Source: Candidatus Kaiserbacteria bacterium RIFCSPLOWO2_01_FULL_55_19
GTDB lineage: Bacteria > Patescibacteriota > Minisyncoccia > Phycocordibacterales > Phycocordibacteraceae
Assembly: GCA_001781715.1 (NCBI GenBank)
Contig: MFMD01000033.1
Location: 1 to 10,642 of the forward strand
Length of the DNA: 10,642 nucleotides
Direction of reading: 5' to 3'
How positions within the stretch are numbered: the stretch's first letter is position 1; every line of letters starts with the position of its first letter. The position numbers and the translations under genes are program-made. Of this stretch, positions 1-6,649 are shown in pieces. The notes below the pieces were generated by a model. That model had not been told where the DNA came from. It did not search any database and was given only the letters and a program-made list of their open reading frames with translations.

Positions 1-89
1 AGATAGACAAGGATGTGTACCGCATTGCCGAATCCAAAATCGGCATCGAACCCGAACTGCTTGATAAGCCGTCGGCCTCCGAAGAATAA
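1..89 (+). CDS. C-terminal end of an unrecognised protein (5' truncated)
   Basis: The frame that begins at base 3 is open from the window edge to a TAA at 87-89 and encodes about 28 residues, ending in ELLDKPSASEE. The acidic, serine-rich tail looks like a natural C-terminus. The other two forward frames are closed by stops (TAG near base 4, TGA at 60-62). Nothing in this short piece identifies a family. It is followed by a large imperfect hairpin (112-158) that lacks a T-tract. Confidence 0.5.
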   Translation, partial: IDKDVYRIAESKIGIEPELLDKPSASEE

Positions 90-111
90 CTACATAGGGC
101 TGCCCTGTGTA

Positions 112-158
112 TGCTGAGAATGATCTGAGCAAGGGCTACCCTTGCTCAATTCTCGGCA
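112..158 (+). other. Strong imperfect stem-loop after the truncated gene
   Basis: GAGCAAGGG (127-135) pairs perfectly with CCCTTGCTC (139-147) around a CTA loop, and T126-A148 extends it. After a four-base bulge (122-125) an outer 10-bp stem forms between 112-121 and 149-158 with one G-T wobble. No T-run follows, so it is not a standard intrinsic terminator. It could be an RNA processing or 3'-end stabilising structure of the upstream mRNA, or a small RNA. A shorter symmetric motif, AGGGCTGCCCT, lies at 96-106. Confidence 0.6.
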
Positions 159-174
159 GGTCGACTAATAGCTA

Positions 175-202
175 TTGACAAGTCGCGACTTAGAGCTAGG
201 AT
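175..202 (+). promoter_or_regulatory. Sigma70-type promoter with a palindrome in the spacer
   Basis: TTGACA (175-180) is a perfect -35 hexamer. After 16 bp TAGGAT (197-202) is a 4/6 match to the -10 consensus, which predicts a start near 209 and a 5' UTR of about 53 nt. The perfect 12-bp palindrome AAGTCGCGACTT (180-191) overlaps the last -35 base and fills most of the spacer. This is a natural position for a dimeric repressor site. The operator role is inferred. This is the only promoter in the window with a consensus -35 box. Confidence 0.5.
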
Positions 203-221
203 GTCCATAGCAGAAGTTCCC

Positions 222-238
222 GTTGCAGGAAATGCAAC
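222..238 (+). other. Small hairpin in the 5' UTR of the 78-residue protein gene
   Basis: GTTGCA (222-227) and TGCAAC (233-238) form a 6-bp stem around a GGAAA loop, 13 nt upstream of the ribosome-binding GGAGG. It may shape or protect the leader. No function can be assigned from the sequence alone. Confidence 0.35.
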
Positions 239-261
239 AACCAGAAGGCGCGGAGGATTGA

Positions 262-498
262 ATGAGTGCTACCGAACTGAAAGCCCCGAAAGGGAAGACG
301 CGGGTCATTGGAGTTGACCTGTTCGATCACGAGCACTATCTCATCAAGGACTGCGACACCCAGAACGAAGCGTTCAATCTCGCTGACAAGAAGAACAAGG
401 AGCGCACGGGGTCGATGGACGATGTGCTTTATGTCTACGACGACGAGGGTCGCTATCTTCACGGCGACGAAGTCAGTGGCCACGGCGTCAGCCCGTAA
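262..498 (+). CDS. Small conserved-looking hypothetical protein, 78 aa
   Basis: Start ATG 262 is supported by GGAGG (252-256) five bases upstream, the only textbook Shine-Dalgarno site in the window. The product is soluble, acidic, and has no signal peptide or membrane segment. It reads KTRVIGVDLFDHEHYLIKD, then a mixed helix-like stretch (EAFNLADKKNKERTGSMDD), then VLYVYDDEGRYLHGDE. This beta-alpha-beta-like layout with a VYDDEGRYL hairpin resembles small uncharacterised proteins I associate with Parcubacteria, but I cannot name a family. It has its own promoter (175-202) and its own terminator (514-547), so it is a monocistronic unit. That, with its elaborate leader, suggests strong or conditional expression. 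Confidence 0.8.
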   Translation: MSATELKAPKGKTRVIGVDLFDHEHYLIKDCDTQNEAFNLADKKNKERTGSMDDVLYVYDDEGRYLHGDEVSGHGVSP

Positions 499-513
499 CA
501 GGCGATTAGGAAA

Positions 514-547
514 CGGGCTCGGCATCTTGGTGCCGAGCTTGCCTTTT
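514..547 (+). terminator. Intrinsic terminator of the 78-aa protein gene
   Basis: GCTCGGCA (517-524) pairs with TGCCGAGC (531-538) around TCTTGG. Wobble pairs extend the base of the stem to C514-G541. CCTTTT (542-547) follows. The T-tract is short but the stem is perfect. The TTGCCT at 539-544 in the tail also serves as the likely -35 of the next promoter. Confidence 0.7.
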
Positions 548-567
548 ATACAGGAGAATGCTATATT
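539..567 (+). promoter_or_regulatory. rplU promoter (extended -10), predicted near-leaderless transcript
   Basis: TTGCCT (539-544, 4/6 match) is 17 bp from TATATT (562-567, 5/6 match), and TGC at 559-561 gives the extended -10 motif. Only 9 nt (568-576) separate the -10 from ATG 577, so the predicted start lies at about 574-577, on or next to the start codon. AGGAG at 552-556 is upstream of the predicted start site and so cannot act as a ribosome-binding site on this transcript. Confidence 0.65.
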
Positions 568-576
568 GTTTTGACT

Positions 577-894
577 ATGGAAGTGGCCGTAATCAAGACT
601 GGCGGGAAGCAGTATGTCGTCTCTAAGGGCGACACTATTCAGATAGAGAAGCTCCCCGGGGATTTGAAGAAGGGTGACACGGTTGTCTTTGGCGAGGTGC
701 TCCTCGTCGACAACGGCTCGGACACGACCATCGGGGCTCCTATCATTAAGGGAGCCGAGGTCAAGGGCACCGTTGTTCTCGCCGGATTGGATAAGAAAGT
801 GGAGGTGGTGAAGTATAAGCCGAAGAGCCGCTACTATAAGCGCAAAGGGCATCGCCAGCCGATACTAAAGGTGCAAATAGATTCCATTTCTTAA
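577..894 (+). CDS. rplU: Large ribosomal subunit protein bL21
   Basis: This 105-residue protein has the normal length for bL21, which binds 23S rRNA in the 50S subunit. The start MEVAVIKTGGKQYVV and the C-terminal YKPKSRYYKRKGHRQP block, the basic family signature, are both clear. I chose ATG 577 over the in-frame TTG at 571, because MEVAVIKTGGKQ matches the usual bL21 N-terminus and because the promoter geometry places the start of transcription at about 574-577. In many bacteria rplU is directly followed by rpmA (bL27). Here a DEAD-box helicase follows and rpmA lies about 8 kb away on the other strand. Confidence 0.96.
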   Translation: MEVAVIKTGGKQYVVSKGDTIQIEKLPGDLKKGDTVVFGEVLLVDNGSDTTIGAPIIKGAEVKGTVVLAGLDKKVEVVKYKPKSRYYKRKGHRQPILKVQIDSIS

Positions 895-924
895 TCTCTG
901 TAGGAGAGCAGACTTCGCTTACAA

Positions 925-955
925 GGGCTTGTGCCCATATCTTTTTATTTATTTA
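925..955 (+). terminator. Possible weak terminator after rplU
   Basis: GGGC (925-928) and GCCC (933-936) form a short stem around TTGT. A T-rich stretch (938-955) with a run of five T follows. A four-pair stem is weak, so this may only partly end the rplU transcript. Confidence 0.35.
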
Positions 956-957
956 GC

Positions 958-963
958 TATACA
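958..963 (+). promoter_or_regulatory. Possible -10 box for the DEAD-box helicase gene
   Basis: TATACA (4/6 match) lies five bases upstream of ATG 969. No TGn extension or -35 box is seen, and the spacing is shorter than at the other predicted leaderless promoters of this window. There is no Shine-Dalgarno motif before the start. Weakly supported. Confidence 0.3.
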
Positions 964-968
964 ACATT

Positions 969-2291
969 ATGCAAGTAGGGCGTTGGAATCATCAATCAGG
1001 GAGTAATAGTTCTCATCCGAGTCCGCGAGGCGGGAAGCGTTTCCCTGGCTCCAGTCGTCCCGCGGGGAATCGCTTTTCTCGCTCCTTCGGGCCGCATCGG
1101 AATGTGTCAGCCAGTCGCTTCGGAAACCGATTCCCCGCGGGCCGTTCGCGCCGTGGCGGCTTCGGCACCTTCGGCGAGACCGAAGCCGAGATTGCGAAAT
1201 TTATGAACAAGACGGTCGTCACGACCTCGGAGCCGGTCTTCGTCCCCGAACACAAGTTCTCTGACTTCAATATCAACCCGCACCTGAAAAAGAATATCGA
1301 GGCGCGCCATTATGTGTCCCCGACACCGATTCAGGACAAGGCCATTCCGCACGCGCTCCTCGGCCAAGATGTCGTCGGCCTCGCGGCCACCGGCACCGGT
1401 AAAACCGCGGCCTTTCTTATTCCGCTCATTGACAAGGTGATGAAGCAAAAGGGAGATCGCGTGCTTATTATGGCGCCGACACGCGAGCTCGCGGTACAAA
1501 TAGAGAAGGAGCTCGCTGGCTTCGCCCGGGGCCTTGGCTTCCGCGGTATGGTCGCGGTCGGTGGGGCGAGTATCGGCCCGCAGATATCGGCGCTCCGGCA
1601 CAACCCCGCCTTCGTTATCGGCACCCCAGGGCGCTTGAAGGACCTGATGGAGCGCCGCGCGCTGGATCTCTCCGGCTTCGGCACGGTCGTCTTGGATGAG
1701 GCTGACCGAATGCTCGATATGGGCTTCATCGACGATATGCGCACTATCCTCAACAAGATGCAAAAGGAGCGTCACACGCTCTTCTTCTCGGCAACAATGG
1801 GGAAGGAAATAGAGCGATTGATTGGCGACTTCCTCTCAAGTCCGGTCGTCATCTCGGTGAAAACGCGCGACACGCCCTCAAGCATTGACCAAGATGTTGT
1901 CCGTATCCCGCGCGGGAAGGACAAGTTCGAGGTGCTCGCCGAGATGCTGAAGAGTCGTGAGTTCAGCCGCGTTCTCGTCTTCGGCCGAACCAAGTTCGGG
2001 GTAGAGAAGCTCGCCAAGGCGCTTTCGCGCCTCCATATCCACGCCGAGAGCATTCACGGCAATAAGACTCAAGGTACGCGTCAAAGGGCTCTGGAGGCCT
2101 TTAAGGGCGGGAAGGTGAGCGTACTCGTGGCGACCGATGTTGCAGCGCGCGGCTTGGACATCCCCGCCGTCTCGCATGTCATCAATTATGACCTCCCCTC
2201 AACCTACGAGGATTACATTCACCGCATCGGTCGCACTGGCCGTGCCGACTTGAAGGGTATCGCGCTGACCTTTGTCCAAGACCGCTACTAG
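969..2291 (+). CDS. DEAD-box ATP-dependent RNA helicase
   Basis: This 440-residue superfamily 2 RNA helicase should unwind or remodel RNA duplexes (ribosome assembly, mRNA turnover) at the cost of ATP. Residues 1-75 are a disordered arginine/glycine/phenylalanine-rich extension with repeated RF(P/S) units, a likely RNA-binding tail. The core follows: Q-motif region (FSDF...SPTPIQ, 97-122), Walker A ATGTGKT (140-146), PTREL (170-174), TPGRL (219-223), DEAD (243-246), SAT (274-276), ATDVAARGLDI and HRIGRTGRA near the end. The protein stops about 15 residues after motif VI, so the basic tail is at the N-terminus and there is no C-terminal domain. It is RhlE/DeaD-like, and the exact subtype is not assigned. 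Its TAG overlaps the stop of recR on the other strand. Confidence 0.95.
   Translation: MQVGRWNHQSGSNSSHPSPRGGKRFPGSSRPAGNRFSRSFGPHRNVSASRFGNRFPAGRSRRGGFGTFGETEAEIAKFMNKTVVTTSEPVFVPEHKFSDFNINPHLKKNIEARHYVSPTPIQDKAIPHALLGQDVVGLAATGTGKTAAFLIPLIDKVMKQKGDRVLIMAPTRELAVQIEKELAGFARGLGFRGMVAVGGASIGPQISALRHNPAFVIGTPGRLKDLMERRALDLSGFGTVVLDEADRMLDMGFIDDMRTILNKMQKERHTLFFSATMGKEIERLIGDFLSSPVVISVKTRDTPSSIDQDVVRIPRGKDKFEVLAEMLKSREFSRVLVFGRTKFGVEKLAKALSRLHIHAESIHGNKTQGTRQRALEAFKGGKVSVLVATDVAARGLDIPAVSHVINYDLPSTYEDYIHRIGRTGRADLKGIALTFVQDRY
1059..1141 (+). repeat. 14-bp perfect inverted repeat inside the helicase N-terminal coding region
   Basis: CCCGCGGGGAATCG (1059-1072) is exactly the reverse complement of CGATTCCCCGCGGG (1128-1141), with 55 bases between. 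Each arm contains the palindrome CCCGCGGG. An extra hairpin, GGGAA (1032-1036) with TTCCC (1041-1045), lies just upstream. It codes for the repeated PAGNRF / GNRFPAG segments, so it may simply reflect repeats in the protein. Confidence 0.6.
2288..2291. other. CTAG shared by two convergent stop codons
   Basis: The palindrome CTAG gives TAG in the helicase frame (2289-2291, plus) and TAG in the recR frame (2290-2288, minus). The genes overlap by four bases with no room for a terminator, so each transcript probably runs into the other gene in antisense. Confidence 0.9.
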
Positions 2292-2890
2292 GTTTCTTTG
2301 CGATTACTAAGAGCCGCGCGGAGTGTCTCGGCGTCGGAGTATTCCAGCTCACTGCCGGTTGCGAGACCGCGGCCGAGCATCGAGGTCACCACCCGCTCGC
2401 GGTACGGTACGAGCAGTTCACGCACGCGGTCGGCGGTGTGCTCTCCTTCGCTGGTCGCTCCAAGTGCAAGCACGATTTCTTTGAGCCCGTTTTGTAAACG
2501 CTTTTCAACTGTTTTTATTAATTCTTTCTCGCGAATAGCACCCTTGCCCGAGAGCGTGAGTACGCCGCCGAGTACGAAATATCGGCCGCGGTAGGTCCCT
2601 GCACGCTCCACCGCGGTGAGGTCCTGGTCCTTCTCAACAAGCATCAGGAGAGAATCGTCGCGTTTCGTGTCAGAGCAGTGGCTGCACACGCTCGCGGTAG
2701 TGCCATTATAAAAGCGCAGACAGTCGGGGCATTGCCGGACCTCTTTGCCAAGCGAGGCGATGAGCTCGGCGAGCTTGATGCGTTCGGCGGCAGGCGCGGC
2801 AAGAAGGTAGAAGACGAATCGCTTCCCCTGGCGCGGACCAATGCCGGGGAGCTTAGCGAGCGCCTGCGCGAGTTCGTCAATCTTGTCCAT
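2288..2890 (-). CDS. recR: Recombination mediator protein RecR
   Basis: This 200-residue protein has the usual RecR length. RecR works with RecO (and RecF) to load RecA on single-stranded DNA at gaps and stalled forks. It has a helix-hairpin-helix (LPGIGPRQ, 14-21), a four-cysteine zinc finger (C54, C57, C69, C72), and a Toprim domain beginning LMLVEKDQDL and continuing through YRGRYFVLGG and GATSEGEHTA to GRGLATGSELEYSD. The ATG follows the dnaB stop with no gap (TAAATG), so translation is probably coupled to dnaB. No separate promoter or Shine-Dalgarno site is seen. It is the last gene of the minus-strand run. Confidence 0.96.
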   Translation of the reverse strand: MDKIDELAQALAKLPGIGPRQGKRFVFYLLAAPAAERIKLAELIASLGKEVRQCPDCLRFYNGTTASVCSHCSDTKRDDSLLMLVEKDQDLTAVERAGTYRGRYFVLGGVLTLSGKGAIREKELIKTVEKRLQNGLKEIVLALGATSEGEHTADRVRELLVPYRERVVTSMLGRGLATGSELEYSDAETLRAALSNRKET

Positions 2891-4249
2891 TTAGAATTCT
2901 TGGGCGAGTTCACCGTAGCCCGTGGTGTCAACCGGCTGGAAGGTTGTGCGCTTATCGTCGAAGTAGAGTTCTATCTTGCCCGTGGGACCGTTGCGGTGCT
3001 TTTCTATCAAGATTTCAGCGATCCCAGGACGCTCGCTCTCTTTATTAACCTTGTCGTCGCGATGGATGAACATCACCACATCGGCGTCTTGTTCAATGGA
3101 ACCCGAGTCGCGCAGGTCGGAGAGACGAGGCTTCCCGCCGCGCTGTTCCACCGCGCGTGAGAGTTGTGAGAGAGCGATGACGGGGACTTCTAGCTCGCGG
3201 GCAAGATTCTTCAATGAGCGTGAGATTTCGGTAATCTGTTGCACCATAGAATCGGAGGCCTTGGTGGTGGTCGGCGACATCAGTTGGAGATAGTCCACAA
3301 TGATGAGTCCGATGCCACGCTCGCGCTTCAGCCGGCGGGCGACCGCCCGCATCGCGAGAATATTATTGCCCGGCTTATCGTCAATATAGATGGGCGCCTT
3401 GGAGAGGACTTCAAGCGCGTCGCGGATACGATTAAAATCCTCTTCTTCCTTCACTTGGCCGGTGCGCAGTTTCCATGAATTCACAAATGATTCTGCCGAG
3501 AGCATACGGTCTATGATTTGCTCCGAGCTCATTTCAAGCGAGAAGATGCCGACGGGCACATTGTGGCGCACGGCGGCATTGCGCGCGATGTCAAGCGCGA
3601 GCGAGGTCTTACCGATCGAGGGACGGGCGGCGATAATCACGAGGTCGGAAGTGTGGAAACCCGAGAGCAGGTTGTCCAGAGCAGGGAAGCCGGAGGGGAC
3701 GCCGCGGATGCCGCTCTCTCGGTGGGATAGCGCCTCAATGCGCTCCCACGCGGCGTGGAGTTTGTCGCCGATGGCGGTGAATTTGTGCGCCGCGGAAGCG
3801 TTACCGATCGCGTAGATGCTTTTTTCCGCTTCGTCCAGCACTTCCATCGTTTCGCGCGCCTCGTCGTAGGCTGCTTCGTTGATGCCGTAGGCGGCATCAA
3901 TGAGCGAGCGCATCAGGGATTTACGCGAGACGAGTTCTGCGTAGTGAGAGAAGTTCCCGGGCGCCGGTGCCGAGCCCGCGAGTTCCGCGAGATAACTGCG
4001 GCTGCCGGCGCGCTCAAGGAGCCCTTGGTCTTGGAGGCGCGCAGAGAGCGAGAGCTGGTCAATGGGCTCGCCGCGGTCGGCAAGCTCGCGCATCGCGCCG
4101 AATATAATTCGATGCTTTTCTGCGTAAAAGGAATCAGGATGAATGAGGTCCGACACATCATGGATGGCGTCGGGCTTCAGCAAGAGGGCACCAAGCAGGG
4201 CGCGCTCGGATTCTAGGGACTGGGGCGGAACACGATCAAGGGTTGCCAT
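2891..4249 (-). CDS. dnaB: Replicative DNA helicase DnaB
   Basis: This 452-residue hexameric 5'-3' helicase unwinds DNA at the replication fork and recruits primase. An N-terminal DnaB domain (SLESERALLGALL, about 10-110) is followed by the RecA-like ATPase: Walker A ARPSIGKTS (208-216), the SLEMSSEQ segment (237-244), Walker B LIIVDYLQL (315-323), and the conserved RDSGSIEQDADVVMFIHR with the arginine-finger region (380-397). No intein interrupts it. The start ATG is preceded by an extended -10 promoter seven bases upstream and has no Shine-Dalgarno site, so its mRNA is probably leaderless. recR follows immediately. Confidence 0.97.
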   Translation of the reverse strand: MATLDRVPPQSLESERALLGALLLKPDAIHDVSDLIHPDSFYAEKHRIIFGAMRELADRGEPIDQLSLSARLQDQGLLERAGSRSYLAELAGSAPAPGNFSHYAELVSRKSLMRSLIDAAYGINEAAYDEARETMEVLDEAEKSIYAIGNASAAHKFTAIGDKLHAAWERIEALSHRESGIRGVPSGFPALDNLLSGFHTSDLVIIAARPSIGKTSLALDIARNAAVRHNVPVGIFSLEMSSEQIIDRMLSAESFVNSWKLRTGQVKEEEDFNRIRDALEVLSKAPIYIDDKPGNNILAMRAVARRLKRERGIGLIIVDYLQLMSPTTTKASDSMVQQITEISRSLKNLARELEVPVIALSQLSRAVEQRGGKPRLSDLRDSGSIEQDADVVMFIHRDDKVNKESERPGIAEILIEKHRNGPTGKIELYFDDKRTTFQPVDTTGYGELAQEF

Positions 4250-4256
4250 TGCCCCG

Positions 4257-4265
4257 ATTGTATCA
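4257..4265 (-). promoter_or_regulatory. dnaB promoter overlapping the cysS stop codon
   Basis: Read on the minus strand the sequence is TGA-TACAAT, then seven bases (CGGGGCA), then the dnaB ATG. TACAAT is a 5/6 -10 match and TG is the extended -10 element. That TGA is also the stop codon of cysS. No -35 consensus is visible 15-18 bp upstream. The predicted start of transcription falls at the dnaB ATG. Confidence 0.6.
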
Positions 4266-5720
4266 AAGAGTTCTCCGGGTTAATACAGGGCCGTTTGGCC
4301 CGTCGTCCACACGATATCCACCCTTCTCAATTTCGCCGCGAATACGGTCTGCTGCCGCAAAATCCTTGGAGGTACGAGCTATTTCCCGTGACGCAAGCAA
4401 TTCCCGTATGTCTTCCGGTACATCGGCCTCGGCAAGCGCTCCGGTGTCCGGTGGCGCCGTCAGCGAGAGACCGAGGTGCTCCTCCGCGCTTTCAAGGAGA
4501 CCCCATTTCTCCTCGGGGGTGTAGTCCTCGCTTCGCAGGGCCTCCCAGAGGATGCCAAGCGCCTGCGGTGTCGCGAGGTCGTCACGAACTGCGGCGAGGA
4601 ATCGCGTGCGCGCCTCCGAGGGTGCGCCTTTTTGTTTTGATTCGCGGGCGATTTCGCGGGAAAGCCGCCAGAGCCGATTCAGCGCTTCAAGAGCGCCGGC
4701 AAGCGCATCCCACGAGAAGGAGAGGGAAGTGCGGTAGTGTGCCTGGAGGAAGAAATAGCGGAGCGAGAGTGGATTAAATTCTTTTGCCGTAATGTCAGAG
4801 AGGTAGACGACATTGCCCGTCGATTTTGATATTTTCCCGCCGCCCATCGTGAGGTGGGCGTTGTGCATCCAATAATGGACAAAGGTCCGGCCACTCGCGG
4901 CTTCTGACTGGGCGATTTCGTTGTTGTGGTGAATAGAGACATGCTCTTCTCCTCCCGTATGAATATCTATCTCTTGTCCGAGGAGCGAACGAACCATTGC
5001 CGAACATTCAATATGCCAGCCGGGGTTGCCGCGTCCCCACGGACTATCCCACTGCTGGAGGTCGTTCGCCTTTGCGATTCGCCAGAGGACGAAGTCGGCA
5101 GGATGATGTTTCCCCCTGACTACCTCAACGCGCGCGCCGGCCTCAAGATGCGCATCTGAAACTCCGCCGAGCCGGCCGTAGCGAGGGAACTTCTGCGTAT
5201 CAAAATACAGGCCGCTTGGCAGATAGTAGGCAAACCCTTTTTCCTCCAGCGTTTTTGCCAGCGCGATTTGCTCCTTGATATATTCGGTCGCGCGGGGGAA
5301 GCGGATATCGTCCGTATCAACATTAAGGTCATCCAGATCGTCTATGAAGATTTTCGTATAGCGCGCCGCGACCTCCTCGGGGGTCAGCTTCTCGCGCTTC
5401 GCGCCCAGAGACATCTTATCTTCGCCGCTATCGCCATCGCCGACCATATGGCCGACATCGGTGATGTTTGTAACACGCTTCACACGGTAGCGCGCCGCTT
5501 TGAGCGTACGGGCTATAGTGTCCGAGAAAATAGCGGCGCGCAAATTGCCGATATGCTGTTGTCCGTAGACGGTCGGCCCGCAGGTGTACATCAACACGAT
5601 GCCGGGGCGTTGCGGCACGAAGAGCTCCTTGGCGCCCGAGAGCGTATTGGTGAAGAAGACCGAAGGCGGGCGGACTGTCTCGTTCTTACTCGTCCCGAAA
5701 AGTCGTCTCCAGAGATTCAT
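4263..5720 (-). CDS. cysS: Cysteinyl-tRNA synthetase
   Basis: This class I aminoacyl-tRNA synthetase joins cysteine to tRNA-Cys. The 485-residue product is full length. Features in order: zinc-ligand region with MYTCGPT (C47), the HIGH-type motif HIGN (56-59), zinc-binding HIECSAM (C239) and GGEEHVSIHHNNEIAQSEA (256-274), and KISKS (296-300). A short DALR-type anticodon domain ends in the SKDFAAADRIR segment. I chose ATG 5720, five bases after the TGA of the upstream CorA-like gene. A TTG at 5729 would add three residues and overlap that stop. No promoter is seen in front, so it is probably co-transcribed with the CorA-like gene. Confidence 0.96.
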   Translation of the reverse strand: MNLWRRLFGTSKNETVRPPSVFFTNTLSGAKELFVPQRPGIVLMYTCGPTVYGQQHIGNLRAAIFSDTIARTLKAARYRVKRVTNITDVGHMVGDGDSGEDKMSLGAKREKLTPEEVAARYTKIFIDDLDDLNVDTDDIRFPRATEYIKEQIALAKTLEEKGFAYYLPSGLYFDTQKFPRYGRLGGVSDAHLEAGARVEVVRGKHHPADFVLWRIAKANDLQQWDSPWGRGNPGWHIECSAMVRSLLGQEIDIHTGGEEHVSIHHNNEIAQSEAASGRTFVHYWMHNAHLTMGGGKISKSTGNVVYLSDITAKEFNPLSLRYFFLQAHYRTSLSFSWDALAGALEALNRLWRLSREIARESKQKGAPSEARTRFLAAVRDDLATPQALGILWEALRSEDYTPEEKWGLLESAEEHLGLSLTAPPDTGALAEADVPEDIRELLASREIARTSKDFAAADRIRGEIEKGGYRVDDGPNGPVLTRRTL

Positions 5721-5725
5721 ACTCG

Positions 5726-6643
5726 TCAAAGCCAGCGCTTCTTAGAGACAAAGAGCGTCAGCACCACCGCAACGATGAACATAATGCCGAGGATTATCCA
5801 GAATCCGTTCGGGTCATCGACAAACGGCATATAGGTAACCTTCATCGCAAATACTTTGGCAATAAGCGCGAGTGGCAAGAAGATGAAGCTGACAACCGTC
5901 AGAATCTTGATGATTTCATTCTGCTTCGCCGATAGAAGAGCATTGTTCGTCTCGCGCAGTTCTGCCGCAATCGCGCGGTGCGTTGTGACGAGGTGTGCGA
6001 CATGCGCGCGTTCGGTAAGGATGCGAAGCGTTCGCTCGGCGAATGAAGGGCCGAAGAAGGATGCATGGTCAAGAGTATCAAGAAAGTGTTTCAGGGCTTC
6101 CTGCTGATTCGCAAGGACGCTTTCCATATGGAGGAATGCCCGGCTGATGTTTGAAATAGAACGCACGGTCGCCTGTTCCTTTCCTTCAAACATATCTTTC
6201 TCAATGCGCTCAAGGCGGCCTGCAATATTGTTGGTATGGTTGCGTACGGCAGTGTAGAGATGCGCGAACAAAACCTCAAGCAGAACATCTGTGGTGACCG
6301 AATCGCGCCCGCCAACGAGCCCCTGCGTCTCAAGGAGTTTCTTCAGGTGGTAGAGGGGCGCAATCACTTCGTAGCGGGATGTCACGATATAGTGCTTGCC
6401 GACAACGAAATCCAGCTCTTGGCTCACGCTATCGCCGTCTTTGGTACTGGGGGCCGGGAAATGGAGAACGAGGAGCGTTGCATCCGAGTCCGCAATAACG
6501 AGTGGCATTGGTGTCGGCGCAAGAAGCTCTCTTTCTACGCGCTTGCTGATGGAGAATTCACGGGTAATCTGGTGGATTTCGTCCTCGGTCGGTTGCTCAA
6601 GGTCAACCCAGACGCCGCCCTGGTATTGGTGCCGAAATATCAT
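5726..6643 (-). CDS. CorA-like divalent cation transporter with degenerate GMN motif
   Basis: This 305-residue protein has CorA architecture: an N-terminal cytoplasmic alpha/beta domain (about 1-100), a long helical region rich in charged residues (about 115-240), two C-terminal transmembrane helices (about 245-265 and 281-300), and a basic tail (SKKRWL). In CorA proteins GMN at the end of the first helix forms the Mg2+ selectivity filter. Here the aligned residues are AMK (266-268), within VFAMKVTYMP, so magnesium transport should not be assumed. I chose ATG 6643 over GTG 6646 because the extended -10 box is placed for initiation at the ATG. It heads the minus-strand run and shares a 48-bp gap with the divergent S41 peptidase gene. 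Confidence 0.88.
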   Translation of the reverse strand: MIFRHQYQGGVWVDLEQPTEDEIHQITREFSISKRVERELLAPTPMPLVIADSDATLLVLHFPAPSTKDGDSVSQELDFVVGKHYIVTSRYEVIAPLYHLKKLLETQGLVGGRDSVTTDVLLEVLFAHLYTAVRNHTNNIAGRLERIEKDMFEGKEQATVRSISNISRAFLHMESVLANQQEALKHFLDTLDHASFFGPSFAERTLRILTERAHVAHLVTTHRAIAAELRETNNALLSAKQNEIIKILTVVSFIFLPLALIAKVFAMKVTYMPFVDDPNGFWIILGIMFIVAVVLTLFVSKKRWL

Positions 6644-6649
6644 CACTCT

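Noticed and set aside
552..556. AGGAG as ribosome-binding site of rplU
   Set aside because: It is 20 bases from ATG 577 and upstream of the predicted start of transcription, inside the promoter spacer.
196..852. Long minus-strand open frame (218 codons) opposite the 78-aa gene and rplU
   Set aside because: It is a mirror of well-supported plus-strand genes, has no start signal and no recognisable motifs.
1107..1775. Minus-strand open frame of 222 codons inside the helicase gene
   Set aside because: Antisense shadow of conserved helicase motifs, with low-complexity charged composition.
2678..3160. Plus-strand open frame of 160 codons opposite recR and dnaB
   Set aside because: It overlaps two clearly conserved genes on the other strand and shows no family features.
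5721..5729. TTG start for cysS at 5729
   Set aside because: It adds only Met-Thr-Ser before a normal ATG and would overlap the CorA-like stop. No ribosome-binding signal favours it.
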